Below, piece after piece: positions 1 to 19,279 of a stretch of 64,000 bases of DNA. A program made the translations under genes and the position numbers. The notes beneath the pieces are model-generated. The model searched no databases. It had not been told where the DNA came from and was given only the letters and a program-made list of their open reading frames with translations. The stretch's first letter is position 1. Each line of letters starts with the position of its first letter. This DNA is from Takifugu bimaculatus (lineage: Eukaryota > Chordata > Actinopteri > Tetraodontiformes > Tetraodontidae), in the NCBI GenBank assembly GCA_004026145.2, contig CP034996.1, forward strand, positions 13,017,641 through 13,081,640, written 5' to 3'.

Positions 1-604
1 GTTTTAATCCCCAGTTATACCTAAAATATGGGACCTTTCTCATAGAACCTTTCTCATTTTTCCAAAGCCTTGATTGCTGCTTGCTTAGGTTTGTGTTCAC
101 TCCGTTGGCAAACTGTTGTGTCTGCAGAATGACCTTGGCTGTCATGTGCACCTCACTGCCCTGGTGCTGGGGTGTTGGAGGCACATCATGTCGAAGAAGA
201 ACCGCCCTAGTCTTGTTTCCACTCCATAGGCCCTTTTTTACAACACGTTTAAATGGAAATCTAAATGCAGACTCAGCGTTCCCCGGATATAAAAGTCTTT
301 CCTGTAATGATCATTTTCATTATTAATGATCCTGCATGTCTTAATTTGTCTGCTAGCCAGAAATATTCAGTTAACCATCTGAGAGGAGTAAAGAAACCAG
401 CGAATATTCACAGCGAGGACAGAAACTGAGAGCCGTTCCTCTCTGTTTTTGTCAGTAAAAAGTAACTTATGCTAAGAAAGAAATCAATTCCCTGAAAGGT
501 AGCGTGAAATAAATAACCCTGAATCTTTATTTTGTGCTTTTTTTTTTCACAGGGTGTGAGAGACAAGTGTGTGATTCATATGTTGTCTGCTTCTTTTCTT
601 CTAG
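1..604 (+). other. Intron of the plastin gene at the left edge
   Basis: No coding exon is recognisable here. The stretch ends in a pyrimidine-rich tract and the AG acceptor at 603-604 that opens the first plastin exon in the window. The upstream exons, expected to encode the two N-terminal EF-hands, must lie to the left of the window. Only short, unconserved open frames are present. Confidence 0.7.
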
Positions 605-3781
<3,177 letters not shown>

Positions 3782-5946
3782 GACAGAAGTCGAATCCCTT
3801 TTGACTGTAACTTGACTCGTGCCTACAAGCCATTAGCATTTTAAAAGAGCTGCTTTTTCTAAGGGCTGTGTTTTTGGAGACGAGAATTGATTGTTTGAAG
3901 ACAAAATGAGAATCCCTGCCTGCTAGATAATGCACCATCCTCTTAAAATGTTACTTTGTTCCTTAAACAAGCAGAAGCTAAAGAATGCTAAAGGATTTTT
4001 TTTAATGCAAATATGCCCCCCTCAAGGTTGTTTACACATTTTTACACAGGCTGAAGTAAATTATGTCCTCGACCAAGTAACGCACATTCCTGAATACCCT
4101 ACGAGGGGATAAATGCTTTATGATGTAAAAGTCACAGGGATGGTTTTTAGGTTCCTCTTACTTAAAGAAATATAGACGTGTCTTAAAGTAAACTGGCACC
4201 GCTAACCCTACATATGTACATACATACAAGCCATGATGTCATAATAGAGTAACGACCCTCGTGATATATCATTCATTTCTTGACTTTGTCATGTTTTTGC
4301 TGGTTCATTTTTTAGTTACCAGCTAAGGTAATGCTGGTTTAGGGTGTGTACTCTCTTCTTTTGTCTCCTGGTCTGTTATGGCGGACCAGGAGTGGGCTGA
4401 CTGGAATCTTCTGGCTTCTGCTGTGCCTTTCTCTCATATCAGAGACCACCTGTGCTTTTCTCCTCTTCTTCCTATTGTATCCGACCTTAGTGATCATAAA
4501 CAGCATCCGCATTCCAGGTCTTTTCAGAATAGCAGGACAACAGCCGAATCATAATTGGTGTGCCGTCTCTTCTTAAGTGCTTTACATGTAACAATAAATA
4601 TGAACTACAAAGATGGAAACGGCTCGTGTCTTTTATAAACTGCTTCTTTCCTCGCCTCCTTATTAAGTGGTGGGGAAGCGGATCCTTGCCCACACTGTAA
4701 TAAAGCATTTAAAGCTTTATAATGTTAATTAATGCCATATCTAACGTGTTAAAGTGGAAGATTTTGCTCCCAAAATTAAGCTTAAAATAAAAAACCTTTT
4801 CAGCATAAGCTAAACATCCAGCACTATTAATGGTGAGGATGTTTATTAACGGTTGCTATTATACATGTGACACTGCAGATGGTTTTGCTGAGGGCTCCAC
4901 GGTCTTCTGCTGACATCTGTGCATCCACTATGTTCTCCCCGCCCCGCATCGCTCATCCGGGCAGCCTCCCACATTAGTTTGATCCATCCGAGGATGAGGC
5001 GGACCGCGCGTTCCTGCTCCTGAAGAGGGTGGCACTGTCTTCCAGCAGAGGCTTGCAGAACAGACCGGGGGGAGCGATGTTTTCCTTCCTGCTTTTGCAT
5101 TTTTGTTCCCTTTCTTCACCTTTACTGAGGATGAACTGGCCGACAGGGACATGTGAGGTCATCATGTGGATTTTACTGAAGTAACTGAAGGAAAGTGAAG
5201 GTGGGATCTACGTGAACTCGATTGTTTGAATGATCTTTTTGACCCACTTTTATTTCATTTCATTGCAATTCTCAGCTACACCTCTGTCTCCTAGTTAAAT
5301 GCGCCACATCTTGGCGTCTCGAATGTTCAATCTTTGTCAGTATATGGAATTAACGTCACAAAAGCTTCGGTTTAGAAAAAGGATTTTAAATTTCATTCAA
5401 TCACAAAACAACAGACATTAACACATGTGTGGCTCTTTGTAGTTGAATTGCCCTCTTTGCTTTCAGTGAGCATCTTGGTTACCTTAGTGATGAGGCTCCT
5501 GGGGGAGAGCAGCTGATTGGCTCATTTAGCCTCAGAGCATCGAGCTGACTGTGTGCGTGTGTGCGTGTGTTTTGGTTAATAGTCCAACAATTAGTCACAC
5601 AATGGCAACAGCCACCTAAACATCTCGTCAGGCGTCTGCAGGGCTAGCAGGTGGGAGCATATCACTCGTGTCACATGTCACACGTACAGCTAGATGGTTG
5701 CTGGAGATGATATGCCAGCAGCTCACAGAACTGTGCTAGCTTGTTTCGGTCACCACAACAACCGACTGCAGCGTGATGCTCAGGTGAGCCATTATGACAG
5801 GCCATCCCAGTGGTCCCCCTCCCCCAGCTCGTTCCCCTGGCTATACTTCTGTCATACGCACCATAAACACTGTCACCTGCACGCTCTGAACTCACCGAAG
5901 CCCGTCCGTCTGTCTAACCCGTCTGTCTGCCTGCAGGTGTGTGAGG
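3782..5946 (+). other. Plastin 3' UTR and intergenic stretch before cnga2
   Basis: The 3' UTR of plastin probably runs to about 4.6 kb: an AATAAA signal lies at 4593-4598, and a second AATAAA follows about 100 bases on. From about 4.7 to 5.9 kb I see no coding exon; the stretch should hold the 5' UTR and promoter of the channel gene, since the first channel ATG at 5947 lies just after a pyrimidine-rich tract ending in CAG (about 5937). Small open frames here show no family resemblance. Confidence 0.5.
4593..4598 (+). terminator. Polyadenylation signal of the plastin gene
   Basis: AATAAA about 810 bases after the plastin stop codon; a second AATAAA lies about 100 bases further on. Confidence 0.45.
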
Positions 5947-8900
5947 ATGACGGGTCAGGCAACAGAGAGGGACCGCTCACCGCACAATCTGTCAGTGAAG
6001 ACCACCCTGGAGGAGGAGATCGAGAGGGCTGAGAGCATTCTTAGCAGGTGACTGCCGTCATTATTCATTTTTCCTTGGATCAGCCTCTCTTCCAGGGGCA
6101 GATAACCAGATGAGGACAGTCTAATTGATGTCCAGTCATTTATTCATCTTATTAACCAGGGACTCCATTATAATTCAAGCTCTCAAACACCAATATAATT
6201 GTCTTACCAGCAGGTTCCTCATCAAAGTGTGACCTGATCGCTTTTTACTGTGAATTGCACAAGACAGGAGTTGAAACTGGTGACAGTTTTTACTGTCTAA
6301 AGTTGGAGGAGAAACAAGTGGAGGCCACAATGCAATAAATGCGTCAGAGAGTGCAAAGATTTCTGGAATTCTTGAGATAACAAGTCCTGACAGACCACAT
6401 GAATGCAGATTCTTACTGCAACAATAAAGCAAGTGAAGGCAACTCTTTGGTGGGGGTGGGGGTGGGGGTGGGGGCATTAACAGAGTCTAAGAAACCTGGA
6501 CATGAACGTATAAATATAGCGGAGGAAGGCCAGGAACAGATTAGAAAGCAGAAATCAGGATAAAACCTTTACAGGACAAACGGGAAGAACACGCACGCAT
6601 GCACACACAGACACACGCACACATGCAATAATCCAATAATCAAACTATTATGGGCTGAAGCATCCTGTTGCATTGCTGCGTGTTATTTCCCAGGGTCCCA
6701 TCAGTCTGTGATGACACATCCTCAGAGCTGCAAAGAGTCGCTGCTCTCGACCCCCATGGGGGGCACTCAAGGAACTCTTTTCAAAGGACGGGGGCCATGT
6801 CAAGGTACAGCAAGCTAACCTGCAATACGCTTTCACAGAACACAGTCAACTATTATTTTAAATATAATGTAAAAGATTCCCTCCAATAAACCTCCACCTA
6901 ATATGAATAATGATATACAGTAATACCCCCAAAATGAAAAAAAATGCTAATGTTTCTAGATTCCATCAAGAAATCTTCCACAGACATTTGACAGGTTAAA
7001 GGAAACTTGAATAATTTTGTTTAATTGCCAGCTTTCATGCGTGTGTACAGTAACTTTGCTAGCAGAGGTTGACGTTTAGGCCTGACATGTTGCCTGGTGA
7101 TGAAACAGAACTGCAGCTCTGATTCTCCTCGTGTTTAGTTTACAGATTATCAAATTTGTGTGTGTCTCAGACTGGTGAACCTGGTTGTGAGACTGAGGGA
7201 ATGGGCTCACAAGAGTCTGTTGGAGAACGAGGAGCGGCCTGACTCCTTCATGGAGCGCTTTCGAGGCCCGGAGCTGAAACTGGCCCCCAGTCGCAGCAGC
7301 AACAGCCACCCAGATGCTAACGGAAACGGAGGGATCTTCAAGTGCGTCCTCCTGATACACCATCACTCTTCACCTTAACAACCCCGCCTATCTAAAATGA
7401 TAATCATTTTTAAATAGTAGAGGGTGCCTACAGCGTGCCAAGACGCATATAAAACTGCAGTTTATGTTGTATGATATAGGTGATGAAAGACAAAGTGACA
7501 CGATCTTTCACTAATCACCAATAACAACACTGAGATACTACAAAAGGTAGTTAGCGTGCAAACAAAAGGCAATTTTCCATTGTTGAAAACCAAAACAATT
7601 ATTAGCTCGTTATTAGTATTGCAGCAACTTTATTTTAAGAGCAAACACCTACAGCCTCAGTTATGTGTTGCACTTGAATCCGTGCTTCCTGTGCTTTCAG
7701 GAAAAGGTGGAATCTGCTTGTGGTGTCCCCGTCCGATAACGCCTACTACCGCTGGCTGTTCGTCATCGCCGTGGCGGTTCTCTATAACTGGTTTCTCGTT
7801 GTTGCGAGGTAATTAGACACCGCATTAACTTGCATAGCATCATAAACAAAGGCAGCAGGATACCCTTATAATATGCAGTAAACATCTTTGCATCCTCTCG
7901 TTTTAATGAAAAGAACGGCAGCGACATCAACCCTTCCCCCCTCTAAAAGGCCCCCGGTGCACTTGTACTGTTGATATTTACAGCCCTGCTTGTTTGCTGT
8001 TACACAGGGCATGTTTTGACAAGTTACAGGTGGAGAATTACATCTGCTGGCTGGTGCTGGACTACCTTTCAGACTTGATTTACTATTGGACACTGGTGTC
8101 AGACTCCGAACAGGTGATTCTTTTTTTTTTTTTAAATAGAAATCTCAAGTGTAACTGTAGGGCCCAATAAGATAGGGGCTGACCTGTTTATTCATTTTAT
8201 GCTACGCTAACCCGGCCTGTCCTCACTCATCCTGTAGCTCTGCTTCTAGCTTCAGTATGTTTGAGGTCTGGCTTTGTGGCAGTTCTTTGCTGTTTTCACC
8301 ACTTAGCCACTTTCATGTCCCAGGGTTTCTGGAACAGGGGCTGCTGGTGAAGGACCAAGCCAAGCTGTGGGCCAGCTACGTCCGAACCCTCCAGTTCAAG
8401 TTGGACTTGCTGTCCATCCTGCCCACTGACCTGGCCTACATCTCCACCGGCATCCACACGCCGCAGCTCAGGTTCAACCGCCTCCTCCGCTTCCCCCGCA
8501 TGTTCGAATTCTTCGATCGCACCGAGACCCGCACCAATTACCCCAACATCTTCCGAATTTGCAACCTGGTACTTTACATCCTGGTCATCATTCACTGGAA
8601 CGCCTGCATCTATTACGCCATATCCAAGTCTTTGGGGTTTGGGTCGGACACTTGGGTATTCCCAAACATCTCCAGGCCAGAATATTCCTCCCTGACTCGG
8701 AGTTACGTCTACTGCCTCTACTGGTCTACTCTTACCCTCACCACCATCGGAGAGATGCCCGCCCCTGTCCGAGATGAAGAGTACCTCTTCGTGGTCTTTG
8801 ATTTTCTTGTGGGGGTGCTGATCTTCGCCACAATTGTAGGAAACGTGGGCTCCATGATTGCCAACATGAATGCCACGCGAGCCGAGTTCCAAGCTCGGAT

Positions 8901-9810
8901 CGACGCCATCAAACACTACATGCACTTCCGAAAAGTCAACAAAGAGCTGGAAACCCGCGTCATCAAGTGGTTTGATTACCTCTGGACCAACAAGAAAGCT
9001 GTGGATGAGCAGGAGGTGCTGAAGAACCTGCCTAACAAGCTCCGTGCCGAGATCGCCATCAACGTGCACCTGGAGACCCTGAAGAAAGTTCGCATTTTTC
9101 AAGACTGCGAGGCGGGACTGCTGGTGGAGCTGGTGCTCAAGCTGCGGCCGCAGGTCTTCAGCCCAGGGGACTACATCTGCAGGAAGGGGGACATAGGGAA
9201 GGAGATGTACATCATCAAAGAGGGGAAGCTGGCGGTCGTGGCTGACGATGGCGTCACACAGTACGCTCTTCTCACCGCCGGCAGCTGCTTCGGGGAGATC
9301 AGCATTCTGAACATTAAAGGAAGCAAAATGGGGAATCGCCGCACAGCCAACATCCGCAGCCTGGGCTACTCCGACCTCTTCTGCCTCTCCAAGGACGACC
9401 TGATGGAGGCCGTGACCGAATACCCCGATGCAAAGACGGTGCTGGAGGAGAGGGGGCGGGATATCCTCATCAAAGAGGGTCTGCTGGATGAGAACGCTGA
9501 GAGCGGCGGGCTGCAGAAGGAGGACACGGAGGAGAAGGTGGAGCGGCTGGAGTCCTCCCTGGACACCCTGCAGACCCGCTTCTCCCGCCTGCTCAGTGAA
9601 TACACGCACACTCAGCAAAGGCTGAAGCAGCGGATCACGCTGCTGGAGCGGCAGCTCAATCAGACAGACTGCGGAGCAGACGCAGGCAGGAAGGCAGACG
9701 CAGGTGCAGAGGCGCTCAGTGAACCGGACACCGGGCCCATTGTCCACGCAGATGGGTCCCCTCGTCAGAATAATGAGCCCAGAACGAGCCCGACAACCAA
9801 TCAGTCATGA
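5947..9810 (+). CDS. cnga2: Cyclic-nucleotide-gated channel alpha 2 (olfactory type)
   Basis: CNGA2 forms the cAMP-opened cation channel of olfactory neurons. Coding exons: 5947-6047, 6694-6804, 7171-7341, 7701-7808, 8008-8113 and 8324-9810 (TGA 9808-9810); repaired for one base the length would be about 694 aa. The N-terminal exons carry the CNGA2-like DDTSSELQR and [14 protein letters not shown]. Exons four and five hold S1-S3; the last exon holds S4 ([19 protein letters not shown]), S5, the pore ([10 protein letters not shown]), S6, C-linker, cyclic-nucleotide-binding domain ([39 protein letters not shown]) and a C-terminal leucine-zipper-like helix ([19 protein letters not shown]). The start was chosen because its frame splices in phase into DDTSSELQR. 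Exon 8008-8113 lacks one base after DLIY: the following [10 protein letters not shown] lies in another frame and the literal reading hits a stop early in the last exon. In the pore the usual TTIGETPPP reads TTIGEMPAP. Confidence 0.92.
6449..6474 (+). repeat. G-rich minisatellite (GGGGTG)n in cnga2 intron 1
   Basis: Repeated GGGGGT units give four or more G-runs close together within the first coding intron of the channel gene. The pattern can form a G-quadruplex in principle, but nothing else marks it as functional. Confidence 0.7.
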
Positions 9811-9953
9811 ATGTGGTGACGAGAACAGCAAAAGCAGACAGATGTTTGCACGGCCGTAAACATGCAGATGACCGAGACTGCTGCGGCTTTGGCGTCCTGT
9901 CATCAGGAAATGAAACTGAATCCCAAGAGCAGATTTTATCACAAGTGGATGGA

Positions 9954-9959
9954 AATAAA
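9954..9959 (+). terminator. Polyadenylation signal of cnga2
   Basis: AATAAA about 145 bases after the channel stop codon, followed by an ATTAAA near 9979 and GT-rich sequence (CTGTGATCTC), implying a very short 3' UTR. Confidence 0.5.
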
Positions 9960-11005
9960 ACTGAACTCTTCCTCATCCTATTAAAGCTCCTGTGATCTCA
10001 TCCCAGTGTCTAAAAGGAACCAATTTGACTAGATCACATTATTTAAACTATAAACATGAGCTATAAAGACAAACCTGGTTCTGATCACCGTCTTGGACGG
10101 AGACGTTGGGTTGAAAGCTGGTCAAACAAGGTTTTAATGGTGGACTCTGCACATGGTTCAATACCAGTGGCCTGTTTGCATTCAGCAGAGTGTGTGTGAA
10201 GTTACTGGGGAGTTTCCAGTTATTCAACTGGCCCACATGAGCAGCACTGATAAGCACAGTCAGGACAATACGCTCGTGCACAGTATCAGGCTTGGGTGGC
10301 CCAGCTGGTCACGCAGGTCATTATATCCCAGAATGATTTCTAAATGACCGGCTTTTGTTTCAAGATTTCCATACATGGAGTGATTAAACAAATCCATTTT
10401 TAAAAATGGTCAAAAAATATCTATTTTGTGCATTTCTGATCAGGGATGTGGAGTCGCAGGGTGGTAGTCAGGAACAAACCCTGGACCGCTCGGTCCCAGA
10501 TGGGGTTTGAAAAATATGCATCCGTTTCAGTCAAATCGGATCAAAAGCCCGTTCACGCGTGGTCCGGTTTACTGCTGAAACCTGCGGCCCTGTGACCCCC
10601 CACACACATTATAGCTCCCTCCCCAGCACACATTTGTCACCATGTGTTGTGTGTGAATGTGTGTGTTGGGGGACAGCTGCAGGGGTTCTTTTACAGGAAT
10701 ATAAATATAGTCCCAATATCACACACCAGCTGGTCAACATGTCAGATATATACATTAAAAAAAAAAACAACAGCAGCAAATCATGTTTTTAATAGAATTC
10801 TATTTTTGTAACAGCCTGCAAACTGCACTTGAAAATCAAACAGTATCTGCTGCTACATTCATCATTTAACCCCCCCCCCCCAGTCTCAGAACGAACAGAT
10901 GTACTGTAAAAGTGTGACAGCAAAGGTTGAGTGAACTGCTGATCGCTGCAGAGGGAAAGACGACGTGATTGAATATGAAGACACAGACGGCACAGAGCAG
11001 GGCTG

Positions 11006-11010
<5 letters not shown>

Positions 11011-11057
<47 letters not shown>

Positions 11058-11058
11058 G
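11011..11058 (+). repeat. (GT)n(GA)n microsatellite
   Basis: About eighteen GT units run straight into a short GA tract, lying 75 bases beyond the stop codon of the Rag GTPase gene and so probably in its 3' UTR. Confidence 0.95.
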
Positions 11059-11131
11059 GAGAGCTGGGAGACCGCCGCGTGTGGTCTGTGGTCTGATTGG
11101 CTGAGAGTGTCCATGGGGACATGCGCGTCCA

Positions 11132-14994
<3,863 letters not shown>

Positions 14995-16745
14995 TCAAAG
15001 CTGGTCTCGGAGTTTGGCGAGTCTTTGAGACAGCTCATCCTTTGGGGCAGAAGCCAGAGAAGATGGTCAATCGTGGGGGCAATAAACAACCGGATTTTAA
15101 TCCCTCGTAGGCGGAAGACGTACCTGCTCCGCAGAGGCCACGGTTGTGCCCACCGATCCGGTCTGGCCCTGAGGAAGCTCCATGTTCAGGTCAAGTCTAA
15201 ACAGGATGTTATAACCATCAGCTGTGCATTAAAAACGTCTCGTTACTAGGGTCTAAAACACTCATCACATGTAGGATTTCTTTAAAAAATAATGACATTT
15301 AGCATATTTTAGCATTATTTTAGAGTATATTTGAGAGAAAAAAAAAAGCTTTACCCTGCTTCATCGGCCATTTCAGTGCATCAGTGACTCTACTTGATTC
15401 TGCAACACAAAGATAGTCACCAATGAACGTGTTTACAGGTAGAAACACTCCAAACCCGTACTGTGTGTGAACATACCTGTGGCATTGTGAGCGTTGTTGT
15501 GCTACTCATTGTGTCCTCCATCTGTGCCGTCTGCACGTCCAGGGTTTCAAACTGGTGCTCAAATTTGTCCATTAGCGCCGTAATCTGAAGGAAAAAAGGG
15601 AAACGGCTTAAAATCACATTGCAATTGCTCTTGGCAGCGCGTCTGAACGGTAGGCTACCTTTTCTAAATTCATCGACCGCAGCGCGTCGTCCATGCTTTT
15701 CACCACCCCGGCCATGGATTTCGTGACCTGCAAAGACAAATCCCGTCAGCCAACACGGAAGCAAAAACAAGGAAGGAACGGATCTTCAAGCTCGCCGTTT
15801 AGTCCACCTGCTTCATCGTGACGGCAGTTTGGACCCTTGAGGCCACCGCATCCACCCGAGCGCTCATCCGCAAGAAATTCACAGACTGGTTCTTCTGTCT
15901 GATGGCGTTCTCTGCGTGGATCCTCGCCACTTCCATATTTCCCTTCTGGATAGCCTAGGGGACACACGAACACGATCCGCCTCAGCAGCAGGATTCAGCC
16001 GTCACAAATCCCGGCTTTGGAGGTTTTACTTACTTTTTTTACTTTGCTCTTCTCTACCTTTTCTTCTTTATCGCACTTCTTGGAGTTTCTTTGCAGCTCT
16101 TTGGTGGCGAATTTTAGATTGAACAGATGCTCTGTGACATGGGGTTAATGGAAAAACACTCCAGACACAAGTCAAACTGCTGTTTTATTAAAAATCAACC
16201 TGTTTCTCTTGGAAAATACCACTGAACCAGCAAAAGTAGTGATTTAAGCTCCAAACCTGTATCACTGTACATATCATTCCTGTGCGGCTAAAAGTCCAAT
16301 TTGATTAACATATTTTAAATATATGGCAATAGACTAGCCTTGTTAAAAAGATAACACCTTCATTTTCTTTACAATGACACATTCCTCCATTTGGCAATTA
16401 ATCCGAACACTATTATCTATTAAAATGAGGTTTATTTTCTATTTTTTATCTAATAAACATCTGGCCAGACTAAAGTCTATTTGCAGCCATGAAGCTGCGC
16501 CGCTTCGGAGGCCTTCAGGCCAGTCAGGCATGAACTTGATTAAAGGTTTTAAAGGGCTCCAGTTTAATCAGCGGGGCAACACGTTGTCATTTTGGTTGTT
16601 TGCCATCATCTGATCGTGGTAAAGTCCGAGTTAAAGGCCATAATGTAGCCCTCACCAGTACTCGCTCGTTACTACTGGCGTTACAGAACCGAGTCGACAG
16701 CCTCCGACGCCCCATTGTTCAAAGGATACTCTCTATAGCCGACAT
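14995..16745 (-). CDS. chmp1b: ESCRT-III subunit CHMP1B, one-base frame break in exon 6
   Basis: CHMP1B is a small ESCRT-III protein acting in endosomal sorting, cytokinetic abscission and spastin/VPS4 recruitment. Minus-strand exons: 16730-16745 (MSAIE), 16034-16131, 15808-15954, 15659-15727, 15477-15584, 15355-15399, 15124-15196 and 14995-15039 (TGA 14995-14997). Diagnostic stretches are [77 protein letters not shown] and the C-terminal MIM helix [14 protein letters not shown]. Exon 6 is 45 nt where phase demands 44: read literally it gives NQVESLMH and then a stop, while the next frame resumes EMADEAG. With one base removed the product is 199 aa, the length of human CHMP1B. Mammalian CHMP1B is a single-exon gene; this copy has seven introns. 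Either a real truncating allele or an assembly error is possible. Confidence 0.88.
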
Positions 16746-16907
16746 CTTCAGGCGAATCTTCGATGACCCGAATAACTCACGGAAAAATCCACACGGACAC
16801 TGCACAAATGGGGCTGTGAAATCGGGCAAAACTTGTCTGGAGAACTCGGACTCTTCGGGTTTCGGTCGTCGTCGTCTTCTTCCGCACTTCCTGACCAAAA
16901 TATGAAC

Positions 16908-16946
16908 TACGTCAGAGTCACGTGGTGCGGCATCCCTCTGACGTCA
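16908..16946. promoter_or_regulatory. chmp1b promoter cluster: CRE half-site, CLEAR-like E-box, full CRE
   Basis: Within 39 bases lie TACGTCA (16908-16914), GTCACGTGGT (16917-16926) and the palindromic TGACGTCA (16939-16946), about 165-200 bp upstream of the chmp1b start codon. GTCACGTGGT differs from the CLEAR consensus GTCACGTGAC at two positions outside the core. The arrangement is typical of a TATA-less housekeeping promoter; binding by TFEB/USF and CREB/ATF is inferred. Confidence 0.5.
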
Positions 16947-19263
16947 CTGGTAAACAGGCTCCGCCTCCCCCCAGCGCAAAAAAAAAACACCAAAAAACGT
17001 GAATGAATAGAGTAATAAATAAAACACGGGCGCAATAAATTGCGTTTGATGGCACGAACTTTTCCCACCAGAAGCGGTTCAAAGTGACCAGTTGCGAGTG
17101 GATGTGGGAGCTCGGCGGCCCGGTGGGCGGAGAAGGCGGGTGATTGATCATTAGACTTCCAGCGTGGATCGCGGCGGGGAGAGAGGATGACTCACACCGT
17201 CTGATGTGATGCTCACCTCGCAACACCTCGGCAGTGCGGTGGCACGCCGGCAGTCCAGCCTGGCACGTCGATGAGCTCCACTAATACAAACTTTAGCAAA
17301 CACTTGCCGATGTGCACGGAAGACAGCAATAGCCAGGGTTTGTTGTAAAGTTGAGTGGCCGACACTTGGTAGTTCCTCGGAGACCGAGCGTCGTGATTTA
17401 CCGTAAATTTCGTGCCGCCTGATTACCATGGAAACAGTGCTCCAGTGGTGTTGAGAGAAAACTGTCCGTGGAACTTCAGCATCAATCTCATCTCACCAAG
17501 AGGGGTTGAATAAACCTGTTGGGTATCGGTTCTGCATTTTGTTGCTGCTCTGCCTCTGCTATGGCCACACATCAGGTGAGTTCCTCTCATGTAAAGGTGT
17601 TTTTTCTGCTTCCCGTAGACAGGAACATTGGTGACAGCATGCTGGGAAGAGAGGGCATAAATGCAGGAGTCAAATAAATGGAGAGAGGAGTCAACTGGGG
17701 CACATTTTGGCCACAAGGTTGTAATGGGAAATATGTCAATACCCACTGGTAAACAGCACAGATAAACAAGCCAATGGGTTTTATAATTTATAGGCACTTA
17801 TTCTCAAATCTGAGGTTGGACGATGGTCTTAATAGTTTTGGGCTGCAGGAATAACATACTATGTTACATAGTATAGTAGGATCAAGGGTGAAAAGTCCCT
17901 CAGATCCGTTGGTTATCATGTGGATCCCCATTCTGCGGGAGGCCAGGCGTGTCCCCACTTGTTCAGGTGGCGTTTTCACCCGCAGTTCCAGCCACGCACA
18001 ACAGGCGGCGCCGTTCGACCTCATCCACTAAGGCTTTTTTTCACAGTAACATGTAACATTTATCAACCTTGCTGGGATTTTTGTTTTGTCTGTCATTTTT
18101 CTTATGCTAAACATGGTGCACTTTTGTGTCGTTCGTGCACAAAAGGGAAAAGATCCAGGCGTGAGGCTTCATTCAAGGACTGCATGACTCATATAGTCTT
18201 ATCTATAAAGAAGCCAAGTGGTAGGAGAGCGATCCTGCTGCAGGACCGAGCTGATGTAACCCCTGGGATTCACTAGGGGCTTCTGTGGGCCACGATTCCC
18301 CCTGACCCTCCTCGGCTTTGCCCTCGCTTTTGAACTGTCCCCGGACACCAACTCAGACTGAAATGAAGTGCCTGGTTCACATAACAGCATCTCGCAGTTG
18401 TTTCGACATTACGCAAACCTTTTTAATCCATTATAAAAATAATCGTATATATCTATTTATGTGTGTATATTTTTCATTTAATGAAACCCACCCTATATCT
18501 TCAGATTTCATCTGTTAAACCTAACAAAAATAAACCAAAACTAATATTTTAAAAGAAGATTGCAAATTAAATGTTGTTAAATTTAGACCCATGTTAATAA
18601 AAACCCTTTATTTATACCTACTCTACTGTGTGGTGCACCATATTGTAGATTTATTGGCAGATTTCCACCGTAGAAAATTTGTCTTTTAAGGGAATTAATG
18701 CCTTTCAAATCCTGATGGTTAATAATTTGACATGATTTGGATTTGTAATTTATTTCTATTCATATTCTGCACTCTGGTCTGGCCTGTCTACTGTATGACT
18801 GTACAGATCAAACTCATTTTCACTTCTACACGAGAGAGAACAAAGGACAAAAAAAGAACAGACAAGTCCAGCCGGTCTCACACTGACTGTCCTCGGAGCT
18901 GACAGCCAGCCAATGACTAACACGCCACAGCTTTATCATGGAGGAATTTCAACATGGCGACTCCTGACTGTTTCTCTTCTGTGACCACCATGTAAAACTG
19001 GCGGTGTCCTTTACAGTAAAAATGGAAAGTATATGAATCACCGTGCAGGAAATCCACAATGCAGCGTAGGAGGAATTGTAAAGCAGCCACAGGCTTTTGA
19101 GTTTATTTGCCAACCTGCATCTTATGGACTGCCGGATTTGGTACAGAACATTGTGTGGAAAGAGAGGATGTGTAGGAATAGATTTATATTAACGTTCCTG
19201 ATAAGTTCAAACATTTTCAAATTAAAAATATAAGGGCAGAGAACGTCAAACTCCTTGACGTTC

Positions 19264-19279
19264 TGCTGCCACCTAGTGG
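19264..19279 (-). promoter_or_regulatory. CTCF-like motif upstream of tent5d
   Basis: On the minus strand the bases read CCACTAGGTGGCAGCA, which fits every position of the CTCF core CCASYAGRKGGCRSY. It sits 150 bp before the tent5d start codon. Confidence 0.55.

Larger units (their letters stand above)
9811..11131. other. Convergent 3' region between cnga2 and the Rag GTPase gene
   Basis: The channel 3' UTR probably ends near the AATAAA at 9954-9959, with a second weak ATTAAA shortly after. From about 10.0 to 11.1 kb nothing coding is seen. The Rag gene runs towards this stretch from the right, and a TTTAAT (ATTAAA on the minus strand) near 10.79 kb could be its poly(A) signal. Poly-C and (GT)n tracts are present. 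Confidence 0.5.

Noticed and set aside
8296..9747. Open frame of 483 codons on the minus strand opposite the cnga2 last exon
   Set aside because: It is the antisense shadow of a conserved GC-rich coding exon; its translation resembles no family and lacks splice or promoter support.
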